Shown here: in pieces, positions 1 through 4,795 of the stretch
Layout: each line of letters opens with the position of its first letter
How positions within the stretch are numbered: position 1 is the stretch's first letter
Assembly: GCA_013329135.1 (NCBI GenBank)
Contig: DUKU01000135.1
Location: forward strand, 1-5,157
Length of the DNA: 5,157 nt
Direction of reading: 5' to 3'
From: Thermoplasmata archaeon
GTDB lineage: Archaea; Thermoplasmatota; Thermoplasmata; UBA10834
Program-made: the position numbers and the translations under genes
The notes under the pieces: model-generated
What the model was told of the DNA's origin: nothing
The model's input: only the letters and a program-made list of their open reading frames with translations
Database searches by the model: none

Positions 1-721
1 CGAGCCTCTTCTTCATCCCGACCTGGTGGGCGACCCTGGCCGCCTCGATCTCGGGGTTGATCCTCGCGAGGTCCTTGACGTTGTGCACCATGACCTCCTT
101 GAATCCTGACGGGTGCAGGTACCTCGCTCCCTTTGGCGAGCCGTACCCTATCGAGACGACGTTGCGCCTGTAGGCGTAGTGCTGGCGCATCTTGGAGTGC
201 ATGCCGCGCGGCTTCCGCCACTTGGCGCCCTGGAGCCGCTTCCTCTTGTACCACTCCTGCCTGAGGAACGCCGGCCTCCTGCCGTCGATCTCGGAGCGCT
301 TCGAGAGCGCGTCGAGGGTCTCCTTCGAGAGCTTGGGCTTCAGCTTGACCTTGTAGCCGCCCTCCTCCTCGATCTCGACCTCCTTCTCCTCGCCCTCGTC
401 CGCCTCGGGCTCCTCCTTCTCATCGTCCTTGGCCTTGCGCGTCTTCTTGGGCTTCGGGGCAGGCTTCTCCTCTTCTTCCTTCTCCTCGCCGCCATCAGCC
501 TCGGCCTCCAGCTCGACGCCGAGGTCCTCGCGCCAGTGCTCGACTGTCTTCGGCCCGACGCCCTTGAGGTGCTCGTGGATCTCCGCCACGCGCTCCTCGC
601 TCGCGAGCGCCTCGGCCAGGTCGTCGACGTCCTCGATGCCTATAGCCTCGAGCTTCGCGACGTACTCCTCCTTGAACAGCCTGAGCTCCATGAACTTGTC
701 GACCTTGTCCTTGTCAGCCAT
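1..721 (-). CDS. rpl32e: Large ribosomal subunit protein eL32, 3'-truncated by the window edge
   Basis: This is a structural protein of the archaeal/eukaryotic large ribosomal subunit; 240 codons are visible from ATG at 721 and the frame is still open at base 1. My reading of the minus strand shows three parts. Residues about 20-68 form a helix-hairpin-helix-like region with the motif GVGPKTVEHW near 54-63. Residues about 70-122 are a highly charged Glu/Lys/Pro linker. The eL32 core starts near 140, with RRPAFLRQ (148-155), WRKPRGMHSKMRQ (168-180), IGYGSPKGAR (191-200), HPSGF (203-207) and VGMKKR (234-239). The eL32 core is well conserved in archaea and eukaryotes, and the helix-hairpin-helix extension is known from some euryarchaeal homologues. 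Roughly the last 20 or more residues are missing. The start lies 6 bases after the uL6 stop and has a perfect GGAGGTGA site with a 6-base spacer. Identification is very secure. Confidence 0.96.
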   Translation of the reverse strand, partial: MADKDKVDKFMELRLFKEEYVAKLEAIGIEDVDDLAEALASEERVAEIHEHLKGVGPKTVEHWREDLGVELEAEADGGEEKEEEEKPAPKPKKTRKAKDDEKEEPEADEGEEKEVEIEEEGGYKVKLKPKLSKETLDALSKRSEIDGRRPAFLRQEWYKRKRLQGAKWRKPRGMHSKMRQHYAYRRNVVSIGYGSPKGARYLHPSGFKEVMVHNVKDLARINPEIEAARVAHQVGMKKRL

Positions 722-727
722 GCAACG

Positions 728-735
728 TCACCTCC
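728..735 (-). promoter_or_regulatory. Ribosome-binding site of eL32, overlapping the uL6 stop
   Basis: On the minus strand the bases read GGAGGTGA, a full match to the anti-Shine-Dalgarno end of archaeal 16S rRNA, followed by the 6-base spacer CGTTGC and ATG at 721. Its last three bases are the uL6 stop codon TGA, and the preceding AGG encodes the terminal Arg of uL6. It fixes the eL32 start and suggests coupling to uL6 termination. Confidence 0.9.
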
Positions 736-1270
736 CTGGTTTCTCCGTTATGTAGATGCCGTCCTGGAAGATCCTCGGGTCGAAGCCCCTGATCTTCGTG
801 GCGCGCTCTATGTTCGCCGCCGTCTGGCCGACCTCCTCCACGTTGGCGCCGGTCAGAAGCACCTGGTCGCCCTTGACGGTGACCTTGGTCGCGCCAAGGA
901 TGCTGGTCTTCCGCGCGCACTTCTCGCCCAGGAAGTTCTCTATCACGAACGTGTCGCCCTTGACGGACGCCTTGATGGGGAAGTGCGCGTAGACGATCTT
1001 CATCTTGTACTCGAAGCCCTGCGTGACGCCCACGAGCATGTTCCTCAGGTGCGCCGCGTATGTGCCCACGAGGGCCCTCTCCTTGGCCCTGAGCGTTGCG
1101 CACGAGATGACCACTTCGTTGCCCTTCTTGACTATGGTGATCCTGGGGTCGTGGAGTATCCTGGATACCTCGCCCTTCGGGCCCTTGACCTTCACGACGG
1201 GGCCGTCTATGGTGACCTGGACCTTCTCGGGCACCTTGACCTCGTCCTTGACTATTCCTTCTGTCGTCAT
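728..1270 (-). CDS. rpl6: Large ribosomal subunit protein uL6
   Basis: uL6 sits near the factor-binding region of the large subunit and contacts 23S rRNA by the sarcin-ricin loop. From ATG at 1270 it is 180 residues, about the usual archaeal length, and shows the family's two repeated alpha/beta domains (about 10-85 and 86-170). Diagnostic stretches are KVKGPKGEVSR (27-37), NFLGEKCAR (112-120) and the C-terminal archaeal signature GFDPRIFQDGIYI (162-174). The frame could be extended three codons to a GTG at 1279, but that GTG lies inside the GAGGTG ribosome-binding site, so ATG at 1270 with a 6-base spacer is the better start. The gene begins 10 bases after the uS8 stop. Its last codons, GGG AGG TGA, double as the ribosome-binding site of eL32. 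Confidence 0.98.
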   Translation of the reverse strand: MTTEGIVKDEVKVPEKVQVTIDGPVVKVKGPKGEVSRILHDPRITIVKKGNEVVISCATLRAKERALVGTYAAHLRNMLVGVTQGFEYKMKIVYAHFPIKASVKGDTFVIENFLGEKCARKTSILGATKVTVKGDQVLLTGANVEEVGQTAANIERATKIRGFDPRIFQDGIYITEKPGR

Positions 1271-1276
1271 TCTCGG

Positions 1277-1282
1277 CACCTC
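1277..1282 (-). promoter_or_regulatory. Ribosome-binding site of uL6
   Basis: GAGGTG on the minus strand starts inside the uS8 stop codon (TGA at 1283-1281) and lies 6 bases before ATG at 1270. Because an in-frame GTG (1279-1277) is part of this site, it decides the start in favour of the downstream ATG. Confidence 0.85.
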
Positions 1283-1670
1283 AGTACACGTACGCTAGGA
1301 GCTTGCCCCCCACGCCGTCCTTCTTCGCCTCGGCGTGGCTGAGCACTCCGTTGGTGGTCGTGAGTATCAGGACGCCGAAGTCCTGCGCTGGCAGGTACCT
1401 CGCCTCGAACCTCTCCAGGTCGGTCTTCTTGACCGAGTACCTGGGCCTGATGACCCCGCAGTCGTTTATGTGGCCTGACAGGACGACCTTGAACATGCCG
1501 CTCCTGCCGTCGGAGATGAGCTCGAACTGGCTGATGTATCCGTGCTGGACCATCACCTTGAGCACCCTGCCGACCAGCTTGGACGAGGGCCTGATGTAGC
1601 ACTCCCCCTTGCCGACCTTCTCCGCGTTCTTGATGGTGGCCATCGCGTCGTTGAGTGTATCGTGTTGCAT
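1281..1670 (-). CDS. rps8: Small ribosomal subunit protein uS8
   Basis: uS8 binds the central domain of 16S rRNA and is needed for platform assembly of the small subunit. The product is 129 residues, matching the roughly 130 usual for archaea. The N-terminal segment reads DTLNDAMATIKNAEKVGKGE (4-23), corresponding to the family's (D)PLxNALxxIxNAE pattern. The C-terminal rRNA-binding part contains ILTTTNGVLSHAEAKK (102-117) and the archaeal ending GGKLLAYVY (121-129). The start ATG at 1670 lies 11 bases after the uS14 stop and is served by GAGGTGA with a 6-base spacer; that site includes part of the uS14 TGA stop. In bacteria S8 represses the spc operon by binding its mRNA, but I see no basis here to claim the same. 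Confidence 0.98.
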   Translation of the reverse strand: MQHDTLNDAMATIKNAEKVGKGECYIRPSSKLVGRVLKVMVQHGYISQFELISDGRSGMFKVVLSGHINDCGVIRPRYSVKKTDLERFEARYLPAQDFGVLILTTTNGVLSHAEAKKDGVGGKLLAYVY

Positions 1671-1676
1671 GTGTGG

Positions 1677-1683
1677 TCACCTC
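1677..1683 (-). promoter_or_regulatory. Ribosome-binding site of uS8
   Basis: The minus strand reads TGAGGTGACCACACATG from 1684 to 1668: the uS14 stop TGA runs directly into GAGGTGA, and a 6-base spacer leads to the uS8 ATG. The same layout occurs before uL14 and uL6. Confidence 0.88.
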
Positions 1684-1828
1684 ACGAGTATTTCCTGAAA
1701 CCTATCTGGGGAGCGATGTCCCTGAAGCACTGCCTGCACAGGTGGAGCCCGTACCTCCTCACTATGCCCCTCTTCCTGCCGCATCTCAGGCAGCCTACCT
1801 TCCTGCCGAACTGCTTCTTGGGCTTCAA
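1682..1828 (-). CDS. rps14: Small ribosomal subunit protein uS14, zinc-binding type, TTG start
   Basis: uS14 is a small protein of the 30S head that contacts 16S rRNA. The 48-residue product begins (Met)KPKKQFGRK and has a complete zinc-binding motif, C13-x2-C16 and C31-x2-C34, followed by FRDIAPQIGFRKYS; archaeal uS14 proteins are typically about 50-57 residues. The frame stays open far upstream, but that part is a shadow of uL5 in another frame. Homology starts at about KPKKQFG, and the only credible start is TTG at 1828-1826, preceded by GGAGGTG with a 5-base spacer. The TTG overlaps the uL5 stop as TTGA, a 4-base overlap, so uS14 is probably translated by coupling to uL5. There is no ATG or GTG close enough to replace it. 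The gene is short enough to be missed or wrongly started by automatic callers. Confidence 0.95.
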   Translation of the reverse strand: MKPKKQFGRKVGCLRCGRKRGIVRRYGLHLCRQCFRDIAPQIGFRKYS

Positions 1829-2337
1829 TCGACCACCTCCGCGCTGAATTTGGATCTGGCGAACTCCTGACCCTCGGCCTTCGTGACCCTGTGTCCCTTG
1901 GGTATGGAGCGCTTCATGACCTTCCGGGCCTTGATCCTCCTGCCGGGCCTGCTGATGGACACGCACACGTCGAACCCGAATATGCCGATCTCGGGGTCGT
2001 ACTTCATGCCCGGGAAGTCGGTGTAGTCCTGGACGCCGAACGAGAAGTTGCCCTCGGGGTCGAACGACCACTGGGGGATCCTCTTCTCCCTGATGTCCAG
2101 AGCCTTCCTCACGAACTCCTCGGCGTCCTTCGACCTCAGAGTGACCTTGCATCCGATCTGCATGCCCTCCCTGATGCCCAGGTCCCTGTTGGTCGTCTTG
2201 GCGACGGTCCTGACGGGCTTCCTGCCCGTGACCATCTTCAGGACCTTCTCCGCCTTCATGAGCCTCTCGCCCGCGTCGCCGACACCGATGTTGATGACGG
2301 CCTTGTCGAGCCTGATGCCCCTCATGTCCTGGCTCAT
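1825..2337 (-). CDS. rpl5: Large ribosomal subunit protein uL5
   Basis: uL5 binds 5S rRNA and forms part of the central protuberance, contacting the P-site tRNA and the small-subunit head. The 170-residue product matches archaeal uL5 in length and sequence. It shows KAVINIGVGDAGERL (12-26), GRKPVRTVAKTTNRDLGIREG (starting near 38), IGCKVTLR (61-68), the archaeal core FDPEGNFSFGVQDY (91-104), KYDPEIGIFGFDVCVSISRPG (starting near 111) and the tail PKGHRVTKAEGQEF. The start ATG at 2337 overlaps the eS4 stop by four bases (ATGA), with GGAGG at 2352-2348 about 10 bases upstream inside eS4. A second in-frame ATG lies four codons later; the first is preferred because of the overlap and spacing. The 3' end overlaps the uS14 start. 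Confidence 0.98.
   Translation of the reverse strand: MSQDMRGIRLDKAVINIGVGDAGERLMKAEKVLKMVTGRKPVRTVAKTTNRDLGIREGMQIGCKVTLRSKDAEEFVRKALDIREKRIPQWSFDPEGNFSFGVQDYTDFPGMKYDPEIGIFGFDVCVSISRPGRRIKARKVMKRSIPKGHRVTKAEGQEFARSKFSAEVVD
1834..1840 (-). promoter_or_regulatory. Ribosome-binding site of uS14
   Basis: GGAGGTG on the minus strand stands 5 bases before TTG at 1828 and lies inside the last codons of uL5 (encoding part of its AEVVD end). It is the main evidence that uS14 starts at TTG. A strong site may compensate for the weak start codon. Confidence 0.85.
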
Positions 2338-3044
2338 GCTATCCTCGCCTCCATCAGCTTGATCTCAGGGAGCTTCTCGCCGACCACGAACACGTTCTCC
2401 TTGACCGTGGACGGCCCCTCCTTGAATGTGACTATGTTCGAGGCCGAGCCGCGCTTGACCACATAGCTCTCGACGGTCTGCACCGCGCCCGGGTGCGAGC
2501 CGCCCGTGAGCAGAGCGAGGCTGCCCTTGTCCAGCTTGAACGCCTTGAGCACACGCTGGGACGGCACCTCGATCTTGAGCACATCGCCGGTCTTGTACTG
2601 GTCCTTCGGCAGGAGGAGGTTCCTCCCGTCGTGGAGCGTGACCTGGGTCTTGCCCCCGCGGACGGTGGTCTTGTGGTCCACCCTCGCGAGCTTCCAGCCG
2701 CTCTCGTTCTCGTCGATCGGCATGGCCCTGAGCTTGCCCTTGTAGTCTATGAGCATCCTGTAGCTCGTCTTGGTCTCCTTCAACGTGAGCACGTCCATGA
2801 GGCCCACGGGGAACTTCGGGTCTGTGACGACCCTGCCGTCGACGAGCACGGTCCTGCTGCCGAGTATGAACCTGGCCTCTCTGGCGTTGTCGCACACCTT
2901 CAGCATGTCCCTCAGGACGGTGCCGACGGGCACGCTCTCGAGCTGGCCGTGCGGTCCAGGCCTGGGCTTCGCGACCCAGTGCGAGGTCTTCCTCGGGACG
3001 GTCCACGTCCTCGGCGCCGTCATCCTCTTCATGTGCTTCTTCAT
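2334..3044 (-). CDS. rps4e: Small ribosomal subunit protein eS4
   Basis: eS4 is a small-subunit protein found only in archaea and eukaryotes, so it is a clear domain marker here. From ATG at 3044 the product is 236 residues, within the usual archaeal range. The N-terminus HMKRMTAPRTWTVPRKTSHW and KPRPGPHG (26-33) are family hallmarks. An S4-type RNA-binding domain covers about 42-105, with LRDMLKVCDNAREARFIL and VLVDGRVVTD. The central eS4 domain follows, and a KOW-like segment lies around 172-205 (KGSLALLTGGSHPG). The frame extends 15 codons upstream inside uL24, but homology starts at MKKHMKRM and AGGAGG stands 10 bases before that ATG. The start overlaps the uL24 stop as ATGA and the stop overlaps the uL5 start in the same way, so this gene sits in the middle of a block of coupled junctions. 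Confidence 0.98.
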   Translation of the reverse strand: MKKHMKRMTAPRTWTVPRKTSHWVAKPRPGPHGQLESVPVGTVLRDMLKVCDNAREARFILGSRTVLVDGRVVTDPKFPVGLMDVLTLKETKTSYRMLIDYKGKLRAMPIDENESGWKLARVDHKTTVRGGKTQVTLHDGRNLLLPKDQYKTGDVLKIEVPSQRVLKAFKLDKGSLALLTGGSHPGAVQTVESYVVKRGSASNIVTFKEGPSTVKENVFVVGEKLPEIKLMEARIA

Positions 3045-3427
3045 GAGCGTCTGGCCTCCTTCAGGCCGTCGAGCTTCTCCTTCCTCCACGGGTCGGAGAG
3101 GTCGAGCTTGGTTATCACGACATTAGACGGGTCGACAGCCCTCTGCGTCAGGGTGCCGTCCGCCTTCGCGACTGTGACGTTCTCTATGATCAGCTTGCAC
3201 TCGCTCAGGTCGACCTTGGCGACCTTGGACTCCACGCCCTTGATGCCCTCGCCGCCCCTGAGGACCTTGACCGTGTCGCCCTTCCTGACCGTCAGGGAGC
3301 GCACGTTGTACTCCCTCATCAGCGCCGAGTCGAGGTGGGCCGCGACCATGCGCCTCTTCTTGTGCAGCGGCGCGTTGGCCCTCGCCTTCCTCTGCTTCCT
3401 CGCCTTAGTGCTGTTAGTGGTTGTCAT
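3041..3427 (-). CDS. rpl24: Large ribosomal subunit protein uL24
   Basis: uL24 is an early assembly protein that binds domain I of 23S rRNA near the polypeptide exit. From ATG at 3427 the product is 128 residues. It shows the archaeal N-terminal segment KARKQRKARANAPLHKKRR (8-26), REYNVRSLTVRKGDTVKVLRG (from 38) leading into the KOW motif, then ADGTLTQRAVDPSNVVITKL (89-108) and a charged C-terminal tail of about 20 residues. Upstream in-frame ATGs exist at 3436 and 3478. The one at 3478 is inside uL14, and the one at 3436 directly abuts the GAGG site at 3440-3437, leaving no spacer, so 3427 is preferred. The KOW loop reads GIKGVESKV, with Ser67 where archaeal uL24 normally has a glycine (KGxxGKV). 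The last codons overlap eS4 by four bases. Confidence 0.96.
   Translation of the reverse strand: MTTTNSTKARKQRKARANAPLHKKRRMVAAHLDSALMREYNVRSLTVRKGDTVKVLRGGEGIKGVESKVAKVDLSECKLIIENVTVAKADGTLTQRAVDPSNVVITKLDLSDPWRKEKLDGLKEARRS
3055..3060 (-). promoter_or_regulatory. Ribosome-binding site of eS4
   Basis: AGGAGG on the minus strand lies within the Lys-Glu-Ala codons near the end of uL24, with a 10-base spacer to ATG at 3044. It supports this ATG over the upstream in-frame ATG at 3089. Confidence 0.8.
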
Positions 3428-3436
3428 ATGGATCAT

Positions 3437-3440
3437 CCTC
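3437..3440 (-). promoter_or_regulatory. Probable ribosome-binding site of uL24
   Basis: The minus strand reads TGAGGATGATCCATATG from 3441 to 3425. GAGG overlaps the uL14 stop and stands 9 bases before ATG at 3427 and 0 bases before ATG at 3436, so it favours the shorter protein. The match is weaker than at neighbouring genes. Confidence 0.6.
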
Positions 3441-3837
3441 ACACTATCATCGAGGCCGTGGCCGCGATCCTGGGCCACCTCTCAGCGGCCTCCCTGGCGA
3501 CGGGCCCCTTGATGTCCGTGCCCTTCGTCTCGCCCGTGTCTGTGACTAGGACCACGGCGTTGTCCTCGAACTGCACCATGGTGCCCTCGGGCCTCCTGAA
3601 CGCCCTCTTCTGCCTCACGATGACGGCGCGGAACATCTGCTTCCTCGTCTCGGGCGAGCCCTTCTTGACCGTGACGATCATCACGTCGCCCAGGGCTGCG
3701 CTCGGATACCTTCTCTTGACGCCGTGGTAGTTCAGGACGGCGATGACCTGGACTATCTTCGCGCCCGTGTTGTCGATGCAGTCCAGCCTCGCGCCTGTGG
3801 GTATTCCCCTCGTCTGTCTTCCCGGAAGTCCCTTCAT
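3439..3837 (-). CDS. rpl14: Large ribosomal subunit protein uL14
   Basis: uL14 lies on the subunit interface of the large subunit, where it takes part in bridges to the small subunit. From ATG at 3837 it is 132 residues, the length typical of archaeal uL14. Signature segments are RGIPTGARLDCIDNTGAK (10-27), LGDVMIVTVKKG (49-60), AVIVRQKRAFRRPEGT (71-86), DNAVVLV (92-98) and the archaeal ending KGPVAREAAERWPRIAATAS. An in-frame GTG three codons upstream (3846-3844) would give 135 residues, but it lies inside the GAGGTGA ribosome-binding site, so ATG at 3837 with a 5-base spacer is chosen. The gene begins 10 bases after the uS17 stop and ends 11 bases before uL24. Identification is secure. Confidence 0.98.
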   Translation of the reverse strand: MKGLPGRQTRGIPTGARLDCIDNTGAKIVQVIAVLNYHGVKRRYPSAALGDVMIVTVKKGSPETRKQMFRAVIVRQKRAFRRPEGTMVQFEDNAVVLVTDTGETKGTDIKGPVAREAAERWPRIAATASMIV

Positions 3838-3842
3838 CCTGC

Positions 3843-3849
3843 TCACCTC
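3843..3849 (-). promoter_or_regulatory. Ribosome-binding site of uL14
   Basis: The minus strand reads TGAGGTGAGCAGGATG from 3850 to 3835. The uS17 stop TGA shares its last two bases with GAGGTGA, and a 5-base spacer leads to the uL14 ATG. It excludes the GTG at 3846 as a start because that codon is part of the site. Confidence 0.88.
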
Positions 3850-4207
3850 ACTTCCTGTTCTCCACGACCACGAACGAGACCCTCTTGCTCAGGGGCCTGC
3901 ACTCCATGATCCCTACCTGGTCGCCCGCCTTCGCCTGCATGCAGGGCGGGGCGTGCGCGAGGTACCTGCTCGTCCTCTTCTCGTACCTCTCGTACTTGGG
4001 GATGTACTTCAGGTACTCCCTCTCGACCACGACCGTGCCCTGCATCTTCGCGGATATCACGGTCCCGGTGAGCTGGGTGCCCCTGACCGGCAGTGTGCCG
4101 TGCCACGGGCAGTTCCCGTCCTTGCAGCTCTCCGCAGGCGGCTGGACGTCCAGCCCTATGTCGTTGACCTCTGGGCTGTCCACCGCTCCCTTGACCTTGT
4201 CTGCCAT
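3848..4207 (-). CDS. rps17: Small ribosomal subunit protein uS17
   Basis: uS17 is a primary 16S rRNA-binding protein of the small-subunit body. The 119-residue product has the archaeal form: an N-terminal extension (1-37), then an OB-fold core. Conserved pieces are CKDGNCPWHGTLPVRG (28-43), LTGTVISAKMQGTVVVEREY (46-65), PKYERYEKRTSRYLAHAPPC (70-89) and GDQVGIMECRPLSKRVSFVVV (from 95). C28, C33 and H36 fall in the archaeal CPxHG segment and could bind a metal, though I see no fourth ligand nearby. The ATG at 4207 follows the Rnp1 stop by 17 bases, the longest gap in the window, and has AGGTGA at 4219-4214 with a 6-base spacer. Identification is secure. Confidence 0.98.
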   Translation of the reverse strand: MADKVKGAVDSPEVNDIGLDVQPPAESCKDGNCPWHGTLPVRGTQLTGTVISAKMQGTVVVEREYLKYIPKYERYEKRTSRYLAHAPPCMQAKAGDQVGIMECRPLSKRVSFVVVENRK

Positions 4208-4224
4208 CGTCTCTCACCTTGCTC

Positions 4225-4488
4225 TCATCTGACCTTCTTGATCCTGTCCTCGGGTCTGAATCTGATGTCCTTCCCGGATACCCTGTGACTCCCCGTTCCC
4301 TCGTGGAACAGGAACTCACAGCAGTCCTTGGGCACGACCTTCTCGGAGCCGCCGACATCGACCTTGATCGTGTTCCTCGTCTCGTCCACGACCTTCCCTA
4401 TGAGGCCGATGAACGAAGCGCAGGTCGATTCCAACACCTCCACTTCGAGCCCTATGAACTCCCGTCTCCGGAAATCTCCTGACTTCAT
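4225..4488 (-). CDS. rnp1: RNase P protein component 1 (Rpp29/Pop4 family)
   Basis: This is the archaeal homologue of Rpp29/Pop4, which works with Rpp21 as a protein pair on the specificity domain of RNase P RNA and helps mature the 5' ends of pre-tRNAs. The 87-residue product is compact and shows the family pattern: FIGLEVEVLEST (11-22), IGLIGKVVDETRNTIKV (27-43), VVPKDCCEFLF (51-61) and the ending IRFRPEDRIKK (75-85), a Sm-like beta barrel. It lies between aIF1 and uS17, its standard archaeal position. The ATG at 4488 is 7 bases after the aIF1 stop; the only candidate ribosome-binding site is a weak AGGT 9 bases upstream, so it may be made at a lower level than its neighbours or by re-initiation. 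The cysteines at 23, 56 and 57 are not a recognised motif. Confidence 0.95.
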   Translation of the reverse strand: MKSGDFRRREFIGLEVEVLESTCASFIGLIGKVVDETRNTIKVDVGGSEKVVPKDCCEFLFHEGTGSHRVSGKDIRFRPEDRIKKVR

Positions 4489-4495
4489 GCTCGGT

Positions 4496-4795
4496 TTACC
4501 TGCTGTCCACGGAGAAGCCCAGCTCCTCCAGGACCTCCCTCACCTTCTTCTTGTGGTCGCCCTGGAGCTCGATCCTCCCGTCCTTGTACGTGCCTCCGGC
4601 GGCGCAGCGCGTCTTGAGCTTCTTCGCGAGGTCGTCCATGTCTATCTCGCTGGAGTTTATGCCCTCGATCACGGTCATCACCTTGCCGTAGCGGCGCGTG
4701 TCCGTAAGGATACGGATCTGCTGCTGCTCCTTGGCGATCTGCTCACACATGCAGAGTTCTTCTGGCAGTCCACAAACCGAGCAAATACCGGCCAT
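4496..4795 (-). CDS. Translation initiation factor aIF1 (SUI1 family)
   Basis: aIF1 binds the small subunit near the P site and enforces accurate start-codon selection. The 99-residue product has a cysteine-rich N-terminus with C5-x2-C8 and C15-x-C17 (in ICSVCGLPEELCMCEQIAKE), a likely zinc site known in a subset of archaeal aIF1 proteins. The SUI1 fold follows from about residue 26: RRYGKVMTVIEGI (34-46), DMDDLAKKLKTRCAAGGTYK (52-71), IELQGDHKKKVREVLEELGF (from 75). The GGT and LQGDH segments are diagnostic. The ATG at 4795 shares one base with the uL29 stop (TAATG), and GGAGG at 4810-4806 lies 10 bases upstream inside the Lys/Glu codons of uL29. Placement beside ribosomal genes is typical for archaea. 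Confusion with the DENR/density-regulated SUI1 proteins is unlikely given length and context. Confidence 0.96.
   Translation of the reverse strand: MAGICSVCGLPEELCMCEQIAKEQQQIRILTDTRRYGKVMTVIEGINSSEIDMDDLAKKLKTRCAAGGTYKDGRIELQGDHKKKVREVLEELGFSVDSR

Noticed and set aside
113..1342. A 409-codon open frame on the plus strand, rich in Leu, Val, Arg and Asp
   Set aside because: It lies antisense to eL32, uL6 and the end of uS8, has no family motif, and its composition is what GC-rich codons yield on the opposite strand.
1671..1681. An autoregulatory S8-binding mRNA element as in bacterial spc operons
   Set aside because: No rRNA-mimic hairpin was recognisable by eye in the short gaps around uL5, uS14 and uS8; RNA folding and covariation would be needed to claim one.
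1682..2152. The full 156-codon frame that ends in uS14, as a possible fusion protein
   Set aside because: Only its last 48 codons show homology; the rest is uL5 in another frame, and a strong ribosome-binding site sits right before the TTG.
1891..2466. A 191-codon open frame on the plus strand
   Set aside because: It is antisense to uL5 and the end of eS4, with no recognisable domain and no upstream ribosome-binding site of note.
2365..3006. A 213-codon minus-strand frame rich in Arg, Gly and Gln
   Set aside because: It is the eS4 sequence read in another frame; the low-complexity composition and lack of homology mark it as a shadow.
2493..3512. A 339-codon open frame on the plus strand with a hydrophobic C-terminal stretch
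   Set aside because: It is antisense to eS4, uL24 and part of uL14, which are certain genes; the Leu/Val-rich run mirrors Lys/Arg-rich codons of the uL24 N-terminus.
3843..4358. A 171-codon minus-strand frame across uS17 and the Rnp1 end
   Set aside because: It overlaps two clear conserved genes in a different frame and has no family motif.
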